From NCBI RefSeq assembly GCF_964199755.1, contig NC_133906.1, forward strand, positions 13,551,378 through 13,615,377: DNA of 64,000 bases, read 5' to 3'. Shown here in pieces: positions 46,931-60,600 of the stretch. Both the position numbers and the translations under genes were made by a program. The notes beneath the pieces are model-generated. The model had not been told where the DNA came from. It saw only the letters and a list, made by a program, of their open reading frames with translations, and searched no databases. Origin of the DNA: Larus michahellis. Lineage: Eukaryota > Chordata > Aves > Charadriiformes > Laridae. Each line of letters begins with the position of its first letter. The stretch's first letter is position 1.

Positions 46931-49900
46931 CTGCAGCCCCCAGGGGGCTACCCGTTTCAGGTGAACCAGCCCAGGGTTCCTTAGTAAGGCCTTGGTTTGG
47001 GTCACGAACCACGTATGAGCCAAGACCCTCCATCCGTCGTTCTGCTCCTTGCAGGATCAAAGGCAGGCGGCTTTCTGCGAGTCCGAGTGATAAATGGTTC
47101 CTTGCCTTGTTTCTGTCCACAGCGGCACATTCCCACACCTGCTGTCATCACTTCAGCAGGATTGGTTGGCTGTAAGAAGTATTTGCTGACAACGATGCTA
47201 TTTTCTGAGGGAACATGTACTATGTGTTTGACAATTAATAAACATTATAATTAATATTCTAGTCTTTGGCCAAAAATCCCAGCTTATTACTTAGTGGCAC
47301 TGTCAGGAAGATCATGTCTCTGTGGTGTTACAACCCCCCAGCTCCTTCAGGCCACTCGGTGCTTGGCGTGACGTCCCTCCCAACTCGGGCCACAGAACAA
47401 TACCACGGACCAGAATGTAACATCATGGTCTGACATGAAAGAATTAAAAGGTAGAGAGCAACAGAGCAGAACACAATAGTGTGCCTGGTCCCCATGGCTC
47501 CTACCGTTTGAAGATAATAACTATAGTTCATCACTCCCGACAACAGATGGATCATGGCCACAGAGGGGGGAATACCAGCATCCCAAGACCTAGCAAGCTC
47601 TGGGCTTGCGTAACCGGTAGAAAGTTACGGAATATTCCGTTGTCTGAGCTGGGCCAGAGTGAAAAAGCATCTGATGAAAGTCAGTTATCTCGAATCCTAT
47701 AAGTAATGATTCTAGTAAAGACCCTTTGAGCTCTTCTGGATGGCTGCGGGCTGTGGCCAGTGTGTCCCCTGAGCTGGGATGCTGCTTGGGCTGACACCTC
47801 CAGACCCGGGCGAGAGAATCCTTCTCCAGCCTCAACTACCGCCCACCAATGCATTGTGAGTATTTACCCTAAATTCGAGTAAGGGAAATTCTAACTATAG
47901 GCTAGTCTCTCCATCTATATGCTTGTGATACATATATACATTAGCTTTATGGATGTCCATGCACATGTAGGACTTAAAGTTGCCCACTGTTAAGAAATTC
48001 CTGATTTTAGCAATCAGAGACCTTTGTGTATGTGTGTACATGCGCTTATATTTTGCTCATATGTATTAATTTGAGATCTGTGCTTTTACCCATATGTATA
48101 TGTATTGATTTGGGATACCTTATAGTAAGTCAGTGTGAATCTTGCCATCTTCAAATCTGTAACTGAGACACTGTTCAATTACTTCGTTCACTCACTTTGT
48201 AAACCTCTAAATCAATTAATGATTAAGTGCTGCCAAAATTCAACCTCTAAATCTACCATGCACCATTAATAAATTTTGAATCGCTACTAAATCATAACTG
48301 TGCCAAATATTTCCATCCATGACAGTCTCCCATAGAGCTAAGTTTAGAAGTTGCATGATCATCCCTGCAGAAATTGGCCCTGCTCTCCATAAGGCTAATT
48401 CACGTTTCCGACTGGCTTTTTATGTCTGATATTTTCTTCACCTCTGTTTGAGAAAAGCCAAACGTATACTGTTTACAGCATTTTTGAATGCTCGTATTTA
48501 AAAAAAACGCCTTCTGTTTCATTTTGGAACTGCACAGCTGTGAAAAATCTCAACGGTGGGAAATGAAATGGAGAAAATAGAAGTTTAACCTCAAAATCAT
48601 CCTTGAGCCTGGCCAGGGTCTGCATCAGGGACTGTGTCAGACCCCAGAGTCAGGAATGAACCATCTGAAAGCCAGGAAAACTGTACTACCATAACAGTCT
48701 TCCAGTGTGGAAAAGCTTATTTTAGGGGGTTATTTTCATACTTTATCCATGCTAAATACATTTTAAATTGCTTCTTTAAACTTCTTTGCACAAAGCATTA
48801 AAGTTAGGAGACTTTATTCTTCAATTACAATCCACACAGAAAGCAGGTTATACAACGCCAGCACACAGTTTTATTACAATGAAGACAGAAGTTAACGAGT
48901 GACAATTACTAGTTTCTTGTATGCTTTAGCAGACCCAACAAGCCAGCCGAAGATCAAAGGTTGCACAGAGAGACCCAAGTAAAGGTGACAGATGAGGCAC
49001 GGTGACATGTCCCCTGCGGTCAGTGGGAATGATCCAGCTGGCGCTTCCCTCCCGTCCTCGGGGCAGAGCCTTACAGGCACCCCCAGCTGCAGGTGAGCAC
49101 CCAGCTCCCGTCCTGAGCCCCACCGCGCATCTGACACAGAAAACTCACTGAAGATGGCAGTGAGAGGCTGAAACAGCTCACTAGCAATACATTTCATTTT
49201 CACCAGTAGCCGTTTCCTTCAGCTTTACAATTAAAAAAATAGTAACTTGCCAGAAACGGGCAATCCTGCCTTCCAGCTTCGTCCCTGTTTGATTCTTCCG
49301 TCAACTGTTGCTCTTTGATCAAGCCTGGGAAAGGTACTGGCAGAGGACTGAAATTCTCCTTGCAAATGCTTTATCAGCTGAGTCACCTTCCTTTTCTCAT
49401 TTTTATTGTGCTCAGACGCCGTAAGGCCTTATAACAACACACACACTTTTCAGAAAGGCATTACGCTCTTGTGAAAGGTTTCTTTTTTTAAATCTGCCAC
49501 TAAAAATACTAAAATGTGACGCTAGCGTGAGATCAATGGTATGAGCAAGAAAAATTAGACTGATTAAAACAAAGTATTTAAAAAAACCCAACCTTTCTTA
49601 TTTAAAAAAGGAAAACTAGGTTTTAAGATGCTACAAAGTTCAAGAGTACAAAAATATTTACCTTTTAGAAATACCCAAGCCTACGATCACATAGAATAAG
49701 TATCAACCTAATATAAAAATCTTCATAAAAATACGGCCACCTATATTTAACCAAGTCCTCAAACCTGTCCTACCCTGATACAAAGGCTCTGTTGAGAAAT
49801 TTAGTTATGTCTGAACAGCTGTTCTGTAGATTAACTTTGTAATAAGTAAGAACAAGATTAAATAATTAGAGAAATTCCAGCTTGGGAAGGGATGAGAACG

Positions 49901-51606
49901 TCAGGGGTCACAGGATAATGGTTGCCTCATGCCATATTACATTTATGGCAAAAGCATAACTGCTGCAAATTATATATGAAAGGAAATAGTATTTCCGCAT
50001 CCCAAAGAGCAGCTTGATATAATTGCACGAGTTCCTTGCATTTAAAGGTTATAAAGCTTTATATTTGTGCTTGAACTTCCAGGAAGAGCCTCATTCCTCT
50101 GCCAAGCGCCAGCACAAGACAACTTGCCCTGAACTCTCACATTAGAGATGAGACAGTGTGCTTTTGGTGGCCCTTACAGAAGGTACATCATGGCTAATAG
50201 TTATTTATAGAGGATAAAAATCAGTCTACCAGGTCTGATAGACTTTATGTGGCCAAGAAGTGCACGTACAGCCAATAAATAGAAAAATAAAAGGTATTAC
50301 ACTTTTTTCAAAGTCTGTAGTGTTCATAAAACAGTAGTAGCACAACTCTAAGCTCTACATTTGAGTTTTCATCCAATCTAGCTTTGCTGAACTTTTAAAA
50401 AAATGCATACATAACCTGTAGGATTTGAAAAACAAAACACTGGCTTTGTTGGTGTGGGTTTTTTTTTGTTTTGAAAAAACTGTGGTCCCAAGTTAGCCCT
50501 TTTGCGTCTTTAATAACTGCAAGCGAACATCTGCAGTGCAAAACGTGAGCTTTTTGCTCATCAAATCCCCTTTAAATTTGTAAATGGTACAAAGGTTTTG
50601 CAGAGGCTTTTGAAACTGCAATGAGCTTTCTCTGAAGGTACAAAACAATGCGGTGTATAGTCAAAGGAGAAATTAAACGCTTTGAAAAAAAATACCAAAA
50701 GATCTGAAAAACTGCTTATGCCAATATACCATGAAAAACATGAACGCTGAAACGGCATGGCACAGGATAGGATCACTGACTTGCGAAAGCCCATGTATCT
50801 TTTGAAAGCGGGCACGGCCCATCAGGTCAGCAAGCTGTGCTCATTTCTGCATTAAAGGCTGCCCCTGTCCCCAAAGCCGTGGAACATTCATGAAGCCCAG
50901 GGATGTCAGTGGGCTCAGGCTTTATGAAAAAGCAGCAGCTTTTACAGGGACAAGCGGATGAGAAGTGGATCCCAGGTCCTGGGAAAAGCAAGCCGCATTG
51001 AAAGATACTCCGATGTCTTGTTTAAAAAACATGTCCTTACAGTGAAACCTACGTCTGCTTTGCTACAGCTAAATTCTGATCCCACTTGGTCCATCGGGCT
51101 TTGGGCACAGATTTCAAAGGAAGCCGGGATCTTTTCTTTAGGGGCACGTGCTGAGATTTTCAAAGACACCCAGCTCCCCTTCATCCAGTCAAAATGCACA
51201 GTGAGAAAAAACATCAGCATTATGTTTTCTATATTTGTTTTTTTCTTCAAGCAGCTTTCATTGAGAACCTGACTGACTGGAGTCATTCTGTATTATTCCT
51301 AAGGCTCATTTCTAGCTTACTCCTCAAATCAATTGACTTTAGCATAGGCAGGACCCCATTTCTCAACAGGGACTGTATCTGCTGACAAACCCCAGGTATC
51401 AGGATGCTGAATTACAGACTAAGAGTCCTATGGGAGTAGACAGCATCTGTTCAGTAAACTATGTATTTGGGTACAGTAGCACAGGGGATAATATCTATGG
51501 TGCAGTAGCATTGACTGTTGGGTTTTGTTTGTTTTCCTCTGGCAGAAAATGCATTTTCAGAAGATCTTGTTCTTCTTACAGCCCCTCTGAGAGCGTGCAT
51601 CCTCCT
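46931..51606. other. SLC22A4-SLC22A5 intergenic region and SLC22A4 3' UTR
   Basis: AT-rich from about 47.8 kb. The SLC22A4 3' UTR runs down from 51606, probably to 48.8-49.4 kb. Weak alternating TATG/TGTA repeats occur at 48025-48110. No other gene seen. Confidence 0.6.
48813..48876 (-). other. SLC22A4: Candidate distal poly(A) signals of SLC22A4
   Basis: Two AATAAA hexamers on the minus strand (48871-48876 and 48813-48818), with a further one upstream at 49402-49407. Any of these could end the SLC22A4 transcript, giving a 3' UTR of 2.2-2.8 kb. The sequence alone does not choose between them. Confidence 0.25.
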
Positions 51607-51682
51607 TCACAAAGGTGTTACCAGAATTTTAGGACTCTCCTTTGAATTCCTAATGCCAGTGGTTTGTTGCCCATTTCTGAAA
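51607..51682 (-). CDS. SLC22A4: SLC22A4 coding exon 10 (C-terminus)
   Basis: 76 bp. The acceptor is TTGCTTTCAG|T. It encodes [20 protein letters not shown] followed by VTPL and TGA. The alignment with human OCTN1 FRSGKK...ENPKVLITAF and the correct phase (one base completing the split codon) support it. The completed codon is TGT (Cys) where human has TGG (Trp). An alternative acceptor six bases further in would create a stop, so this one is preferred. Confidence 0.88.
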
Positions 51683-54600
51683 CTGAAAGCAAGTAAAAAA
51701 CCTGAGAAGCTAGAGAACATTTTGCAGGGTGACACCAGACACTTCCCCCTCCTAATCAGCACTGCTAAAATAACCAGGTTACTCACTACTAATATACTAT
51801 AACTACTAATACAAACGTTAGAAAAAAGCAAATGCTCTGTAAAGTTTGCCTTTCCAGAAGGCAGAAGCAGTGCAGCAAACAACATTTGGAACTTGAATGC
51901 AATTCAGTGACTGTAATTCAGTTACTTCAGACTGTTTACGCAAGAAGCCCGCGAAGGGAATCTGGTTCGACTCTAGGATTTCTAGCTACTGTTTGTCCAC
52001 TGCAAAGTCGAAAAGCCACAGGTCAGACATATGAGAAGCCCCTAATTGTGATAAAGAGCAGCATGCCCTTCTCAAGGAACCTGGCCTGAGAATTCTTCTT
52101 ATTCTGGAAGCATAATGACAGCTTCTTATACCAACCAGGGATTAGATACAGGCAGCTTATATTATCGCTTATAAGGGCACATTCTATTCAGTACAAATTC
52201 TCGGTAAGCTGGATGGCAGCTGTGCAGCTGCACTTTGGCTAATTCAGTTTCCCTCTGCTGCTCCTAAGAGTCTTCCTCCCACGATAGTAACTCGCAAACT
52301 CCAGCCATCTCCTCTGCACCAGCACTACAATGTACCTGCACAGATTTCAGTGGAGGTGTTTGCTAAGGGTACCCTAAGTAGCAACGGTGGGGGGGCAAGA
52401 GAACTGTCGTTGCTTACAGCTAAACCAAATAAAGCAAGAGAAAAGCTGTCCTGGCATGACTCTAGCCTCCCAAATGAAAGAGGCCAGAATACTGAAATGC
52501 TGTATTTAATTTGGAGTAGTACCTAATGAACTTGCACTGAAAGAGACGAGTGTTTTTAAATGTAAACCATCCTACTAAATGAATAGTTTAAATGAAGAGT
52601 TAAGGATAGTGAGCGATTTAAAAGGATGGAAAGTGTTGGGAGATATGAAGCAACAGCTTCAAGGTGATGTGAAAGTCAGCCTTGCTTTGAGAGAGCCCAC
52701 TTCCATGCACATCAGCTCTCAGGTTCAGAGATTCTACAGAAACTGCGTAATGTCAACATCTATCAAATTAACAACCAAAAAAGAAATATCTAAAGGGGAC
52801 TTTGAAAGCTTTGATGTTTTGCAGCGGATCTGATGAAACATGTTTACTGATTGTGAAAAGGGACTATGTAGAAAGAGGTCCTGAATTCTCATGAAGCCTG
52901 GGATGAGCGAAAGCTGCCTTACCATTTCACCTTCAGCATTTGCTCAAAGCTCTCGGGCAGGGGACTACCGTAGCTCTCTGGGAGGAACAGGGTAAGGATC
53001 CCGATCAGCACAGTCAGGCTTCCCATCAGGATGTACGGTAGGAATCTGTCGTAGGCACCTGGCAGAACACAGGACATGACAAAAGTACTTAATGCAACAA
53101 ACCCAAGTGTAAAATTTATATTCCAGACATTGCTGTAATGCAGAATTAATTTGGAATAATTAGCTGAAATCTTCATAAATATCAAAGGTGAATCCCAAAG
53201 TGAGTTACGTCTGTTATCTGCCAGCAAACAAAGGGATTTTTCAATTTTAAAACTACAACGTGCACTCTAGGATGCTCAACGCCTATCATCAGTTTCACAC
53301 CGTCCCGCGCATTTGTGTAGCAGCTAAACAGTTTTTTGGTACATCTTCAACTGGGACAGCCAACATCTTTGCAAGGTAACAGCTCTGCTGGGATCCCTGC
53401 TGGAGTCTTCAGCGCTACACTGTCAACGGGAACCAAATCCTCCCTTAAATAATTCAATGTGAGGGAACAGAAGTGCTCATAAGCAACCAAGCCCATCAGC
53501 TACCTAGGACTGTGCATCCTGCTGGGTTTGTGCAACAGAAGGGAAGAGACTGATGGCAGCTGAATCGGACAGTTTCAGGCTAATAGGCCATTGACGGGGG
53601 GAATCCTTAAATACCTTTGTTATTGCATGGGGAGAAAGCATCAGGCCTCCCGTAACAGACAAGAGGCTCTGACCTTGGTCTACTCAGAATATTATTTTGG
53701 ACTGGAAGGCAGCGGCCCCTGCCAGCAGCCTGAAGCTAGTGCACAAGTGTTTGGGCAGGATGCAAGATCTTCAGAAGTCACAATAGCACAGCAATGAAAA
53801 GGTCTTTCAGGAAAGGGATTAGCTAGGATTTAAAGTATTTAAGGTAGAGAAAATACCAAACTGGACTTGACAGCTTTACTTTTTAGTTGGGATAGAGCAG
53901 CATGCTTTATAATGTACAGAATAAACTAGGATTAAAGTGAAGCCCCCTGCGTATTTCACATCGAGCCAAAGTTTGTGATTTGATCTCTTCTGTGTTCATG
54001 AGCTGGATGAACCGCGAGGTCCTAATTTAGCTGTAGCAAATACCAGCAGCTGACAAGTTTCTCCTAAAACCTCCTAAAGTTTAGGAAACTATTCTGATGA
54101 CTGGAAGATCTTTTTTTAAAGGTTGAGCCTATGGAAACCTGGGACAAACAAAAAAAAATACCCCAACAGTAAAAACTTTATCCTGTCTACATCTCTCCAT
54201 TACTGTTGCCTGTGCTGCAACAGAGACTGAAGACCTGAAGAAACATCACTGTCCTGCTGTCCCTTTTACTTTAGGTTTGCACTGTACAAGTACGAAATAA
54301 AGACAATGTATTTTCATCATTTTTGGTACAGTGTGTTAGTGTCACACTGGAACGTAGAGATGAGCTACAGCTAGTAGTCTCCTCTCCCCGTTCCCGGCAT
54401 GGTGGACCAGATTAACCCCTTAGCTGTACACCAGCGATGCTCCGCCAGAGTCAGCAGTCATCCTCATTTCTTATCAAAGGTCTCAGCAGGAAGCAAAACT
54501 CATTAGGCGCAGGGGAGAGCTGAGACGGGTCCAGTGATGGTAGATGGAAATAAATCATGTGTGAGCGACAGAAACAGGAGATTGAGTACCCCGGACTGAG

Positions 54601-57600
54601 CAGCCGGTATTCGCAGATACTTCCGCCCTTAATCCCCTAATCTCTGTCACCCTTCCCTGTCTGCTACATGAGGATCATTTCCGTGTACTCCAAAAAAAAA
54701 AGAAAAAAAAAGATTTATCAATTAATATTTGTGCAGCACACAGAACGTGATGGTAATAAGTGTCAAAAAAAGCATATAAGGAAATCAGTAATTCTGCTTA
54801 TAGAACAAGGTGTGAACAATAAGAAAAAGCAAAATGAGTGCTGAGGTGCCTGGCTTAATAACTCAAAAAAAATCACTTCATGAAGGTCACAACTAAACAT
54901 GCTTTTGTGCTGCTTAATCTGCATATTTTCCATGGATTGCTCTGGAAAGCACAGATTCAGGGGATGTTTGGATTCCCACCTGGTTCCTGACATACCCACC
55001 TCGGGATGCGCATGAAGAGTACAATGCAATAGATTTCCTACTGCTAGAGTTCCTTAATTGCAATATCACTTCTTGTCACGCTCTTCTTGGGAAACTAACT
55101 GGCATCCCAGGAGTAACACCCATTGCCAAGATGTGACCAGTTATCATCCCAACCGCTCCACTTGCATGGTTTATAAACACCATCACTGTCTTGGAGCAGC
55201 TCTGCCCACTCTGGTGCCATATGAACGGTCCCTACCCTCAATGAAGGACAAAAGTGCCTGATTCTTCTGTGAAACCCCAAGACCTCTGCTTCATTTTTAC
55301 AGCATACGACTAAGAACTCAGACCCAAGGTGAGAGAAGGGACTTAAAAGACAACAAATGATGGGATTTAAAGCTGAGCCCACACTGCAGAAGCTCCAATA
55401 ACGTCTCCCGGCAGTTGTGTAGTGCAAGGCAAGAAAGGCAAGATATCTCACCCAGGTACACAAAATAAGGAGCAAGGATGCTGCCCAGCCTGGACGCCGT
55501 GGACGTGGCTCCGACTGCCATGTTCCGCACTAGCGTCGGGTATAGCTCTACATTGTAGACGTAAAGCATTGAAAATGCAGCTGTGATGCCGAATTTTCCG
55601 AGCATCACCAGGCCAACTGACAGGACGTTAAAATCTGGAGGAGAAGAAAAATAAAATCAAGGTGAATAAACAACACCCTGCACTTATTACTTGTATTTCT
55701 TTTACATCCCAAAGAACATATCGCTGTTTTTAAAGAACGTATCACTGTTTTTTTCCTAGCTGCGTGTTCTTTTGTTTTTGTTTTTTTTTAATTATACAAT
55801 GTATTAGCCCCATCCCTAGATGACTTGGCTCCGAACTTCCCACTGAGCATAATGTTGATGCTCAGGTTATTTGTACCTTTCAGATTTTCGTTGTCTCCCA
55901 GAAAAACAGCATTCTTGAAATGGAACAAAATTCCAGACATTATACAGCAACAAAGCACAAGCTCAAATCCACCCCTTTTTCACAAAATCCCAGGGAGATT
56001 TACACGCAGTGAAACCTGGAAGACTTGCAGGGTTTTTTAGCCTGTATGCACACCCAGATAAATCACAGTACACTTTTGGTTCTCATTTTACAAGCTGGTT
56101 CCCCTGGACTATAAAAAGCTCAGTAATTCGAAACAATAAATGAGAGCCGTGCATGACTCAGCATATGCATACGCGTATCAAAAATATAATTCATGCTTGC
56201 AAGTGGTCAGCATAAACTTGACCTCAAATTCTAAATTTGATCATGGTTTCCAGTAATTTTACAGAAATACTAGATAGTATCGTAAAATATTTCTAACATT
56301 TTATATACTTATGTATTGCATTTTGTACCTGCAGGAACCAGCTGAATGAAGAGCACAACGCCTCCCCCTAAAAACAAGGTGCCAGATACGGAGTAGCGCC
56401 GAGGCAAGGAGCGGAGGAGAAGCCAGGCAATCACATATGCTGGAACTTCAACAACGGCCGAGAGGAAACAGTTGATATAGACATTTCCATGCCAGTTTGG
56501 AGTGCTGAGGGACAGGCTGAAGTAACCAACAGATGTGAAAAACCTGAGAAAAGCAATAAAACCAAATGATTCCAGAAACACGAGCCTCTGAACGCCTCCA
56601 GTGTTGCCTCAGATGTTGTTACAAAAATAGGATGTCGCAATGCATTGCCACAGGCATCGTGGCTTAAGAAAAATAGCGGCAACCCCATCTTTCTAATTCT
56701 GTCATCCCTTCCAGGGATCATATCCACAGCGGCTTGAAGAGACCTCTGATTTCTCTGTCCCTCTGTCCTTCCTGCATACACTACACCAAGTAAAAGGCTT
56801 TGTGGAAGACGTTCACAAAGGCTTTTCACTGCAATGGACTTGTTAACGGCACAATGAAATAACTCCTGAGAGCCTCCCATGCCAACTACGTTCCTACTTG
56901 TAGCCAACTCCAGTGACAGGATCTCCCACCCTCAGCAGTTCCATTACATCTTATTTAATCTTCACGAGAGAGCTGGATGTTCAGGTTTCAAAGCTCAAGA
57001 GTGCCCTACTATGGCATGCCAAGTGTGCTAGGCTGTTCCTTTCTGGGGGAAATATGTACAGAAAAAGGTCCTGGTTTGGCTATATGGTATTATTGGGTCC
57101 TCATTCCTTGTGGCTGCCCAGGCAGGGACCAGGATCTCACTGAGATGGGCACTGCACAGAAACACAACACAACCGCTGGCCACGGGTCTTGTTCTTGTTA
57201 CATTACTGAGTTGCTGCCTCTGCTTCAAGAAGGACATTTCTCTTCAAATAGAGATTACCGAGATGGGAGCTTCTTTAAAAATCAAACCCAAGAAGCAACA
57301 GAATTCAAAATACACAAGTTGTTACATATAGTTTCCTAACTATTTTACATCTGAGTCAAGGCTCCATACTTGTGTATTAATGCAGTGCAGGTGCAAGGAC
57401 ACTGAGGGCCACGAACTGGCCAAGGACCGTGTGTCGATGGGCTTCGAGGCTGAGACTTATTATCTAAACCTGTGGCATGTGCCCTCAAATCAGAAATTGT
57501 TCTATTGCCTGGGTACTTTAGGAATACACATTTCCTTACCACAAAAGTAATGACATAATAGTAATAGTTGCAATGTTTCGGGTTCGAAATAGGTCCAGAA

Positions 57601-60600
57601 GGATAGCCTTCTGCTGCTGCTGAGGCTTCGAATCCTGCATCTGAAGGAAAAAGGAAAACAAAACCAAAAAAATTCCCACACACCTAAGAGCAAAACAACC
57701 TCTGCACACCCACGAGTCTGGGCAGTTAGGAAGTTACCACTACATCGGGGGACAACCAGTCAGCCCAAGGGCCAGTGCTGCACCAGCGAGGGTGGTCCTT
57801 AGGTAGAGCTCGTCTCTGCACCCAGCTGAACTCCGCAGTAGTTTCCAGTTTTTTGTTAAAAAAAAAGGTAGCACCGAGACCCTGCAGCACGCTGACTAAT
57901 TAAAAAGGAATATCAGCTGACAAGAAAGAGGCATTAACACTTCCTTAAGGATCTAACACAGTATTTCCAGGAGTAACCTCATTACCAAAGGCATTTTTCT
58001 GCGCACTGGCCACGCAACTCTCTTCTCTCTCTTCTCTTCAACCTTCACAACCGACGTGAAATAAATGCAGAAAATCACCCGGTTTTGCTGCCTGCCTGCC
58101 AGTGCCCTGCCAGGGAGGGGGACAGATGCCAGAGCTCGGCGTGGTGGCCAGGGCATATCGCGGGAGCATCCATCACCCCAGATCAGAGACGGAGGGTCAG
58201 TTTGAACTCGAAGCAGGAATCCTCTGGGTGGCCCTCTGCCTGCATGGAGAGCCCTCACCGCGGCAAAGCCAGTGCTTGTGGCCAGGCTTCTCCCCAAGAG
58301 CGAACCACCCTGGCCCTCCCTATGGGGCTACCCGGGAGATTTCCTTTCCTAGGAAAAGAGGATGGTTTCCGAGGAATGTCTTTCTAGCAATGTTTGAAAA
58401 ATACTTCCAACGGAGGGCTTAACGTGCAAACATCATCCTCAGGCTTTTGTGGACGGACGCTTTGGCACACAAGATTCCCATGAAGTAAAGGACAGCTGAG
58501 CTGCTGCTTGGTCTCAAAAATACGCAGGAGTGATGAAAAGCAAAAGTCACGCGCTGGAGCCTGAAAAAATCATGTTCAGTATGAAAGACATTTGAACTCC
58601 GTCTGTGAAGTAAGGAAAGTGCTTTCCCATGGTTTCTGTAGGATGACCTTCCCGTAGCTGGAACATGCACTTCAATTTACACTAGAACATACAGTTGGAA
58701 AAGAGATCTTCAGCAGCTCAGCCAAAATGCAAGCATGACATTCAAGAGATGGATCCTGCCCACAGGAGGTGTAGCACCAGCATCTTTCTCCTGCAAGTAC
58801 TACGAAGGAGCACGCGGTGCTTTGCTTTCTGCTCTGTCAGGAGACATCAGGAGGCACCAAACGCAGGTGCTGGTATAACGCAGTGAAGTCAGACCTGACA
58901 TACAGACACATGGTCGTTGCTGACGCAAGGCTGGAAGCGTTGCTGGTTTCTTTGCACAAGAAAAATGTTTGTGCCTCTTCAGCAGAAGCTCCGTCTAGGG
59001 CAGAGCCACTAGAGGGGGAGATAAGCACAAGCACCAGCTGTCCCCGATGCGGCCATGCTGCACGCCAGCTTGCTTGGGGTGCTGGCTTTGTGTTAGGCTT
59101 TCTCCTTTTAACCAATAAACATGAAATACAAGAAAAAAAAAACCAGACCCGAAGAAGAGCTTAATTAATGTTCTTCGCCGCCTTTGCTGCTGTCGTGGTT
59201 TTCAAGTGCCCTTGTAGCACTTGGGCGCTTTGGCTGGTTTGTGCAACCTGAGGAGTCCCTCGGGCTCCATGGAGCCCCGGCACACGTGGGTGCCGATTTA
59301 GGTTCCCCTACACAGCCCCCCTGTGAAGGGCTGCTCTTAAACTGCAAATTGCTGATACCACACCAGGCTGAAATGGGGACAAACGCGTCTTCCTCGGGTC
59401 TTCTCAGTGCCCAGAGGATGGAGCAATCTGGGTCACCCTTGCTCTGAAAACCACAACCGACCACTGCCGAGGCAGAGAATTTTACCGTAAAAAACAAACA
59501 AATAAAAACCCCTCTGGCTTCTCCTTTTGAACTCGCTAACCCTGCACTTACCTCACACCAACAGTCACTGCCAGCCTCTCAGAGCTGCTGGTGCAAGCCA
59601 TTTCCCTGCTGGCATTTCCCAACAAGTCAACTGGCCAAAGGGGGAAACTGCCAGCGAGGTGAAGTACCAGGATGTATGAAACATACCTCCGCGGTGTCGA
59701 AAAGCTCAGCTGGGACTGGAACGCCATTTATTTTTGCAGCCTTTCGGATAATAACTTCTGCCTCCTTATATCTTCCCTGGGAGATCAGCCACCGAGGGGA
59801 TTCAGGAATGATCCTGCAATAAGTTTCAGAATAAATGACTCAATGCTTTCACAAAAGTAAAAAGTTATTAAAACCACATGTATCATTTTTTATGAGTTAT
59901 GCTCTCATCTCCCAGATTGCTTGCAGCAAGAGACAGTCAGCACAGATGCACGTGGGCAATGTAATTCATGGATTTGTCCCACTGGGATCAGTGGGAAAAT
60001 TCAAATATATGGGACGTGTTTATTCTCGTGCAGAAGGAGATGCACGCTTGGGCCCTTGTCCTGGGTGGTTGGTTTTTAAGGAATAATTGATGTCCACCAG
60101 AAAAAAAACCCTGATGTCACCAGATAGACAGCAAAGATGGGGGTAGCTTAGCCAGTGTTGAGCAAAAATATTCTTAGGAAACTGCACACAATATGGAAAC
60201 GCTTTAAATATGCACAGGGTATATTTAAAGGCTCTGTGTCATAGGAATCTCATATACAAACCTCATACCACAACTCTGAGGCAGGCTCTCCCAGGCAGAG
60301 GACGCTGGCAGTGTCCCCTTGCAGAGCTGATGACATTTTCTAACCAATTCCAGGCACATGTTGAGTGAATTAACACGAAACACAGGACAGAAAATCTCAC
60401 CTTTCCTTAACTAAATCCTTTGAGCTTAACAGTTGCTACCTTCCTCCCTTTAGCCAGCAGCACTTTTTCCTCTCCTTGGAAAAAAGCAGGTCAGACACTC
60501 TATGTCTGATGAACTCCCTAAAAGACTGACCCAAAGCCGTGTCAACGGTTTCGACCATCAGATGATTCATAACAGATCGTTCAAGCACTAACGTGACCTT

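Noticed and set aside
49451-49510. Alternative SLC22A4 terminal exon ending in VMPF
   Set aside because: Superficially like a C-terminus, but the acceptor phase does not fit exon 9 and the residues do not match OCTN1. The exon at 51607-51682 fits both.
51190-51275. Another possible SLC22A4 terminal exon (WFSMKAA)
   Set aside because: The acceptor lacks a pyrimidine tract, the tail is very short and it has no similarity beyond two residues.
52579-52833. 84-codon plus-strand frame in SLC22A4 intron 9
   Set aside because: No recognised motif, no splice or promoter context, and antisense within an intron; chance open frame is the simplest explanation.
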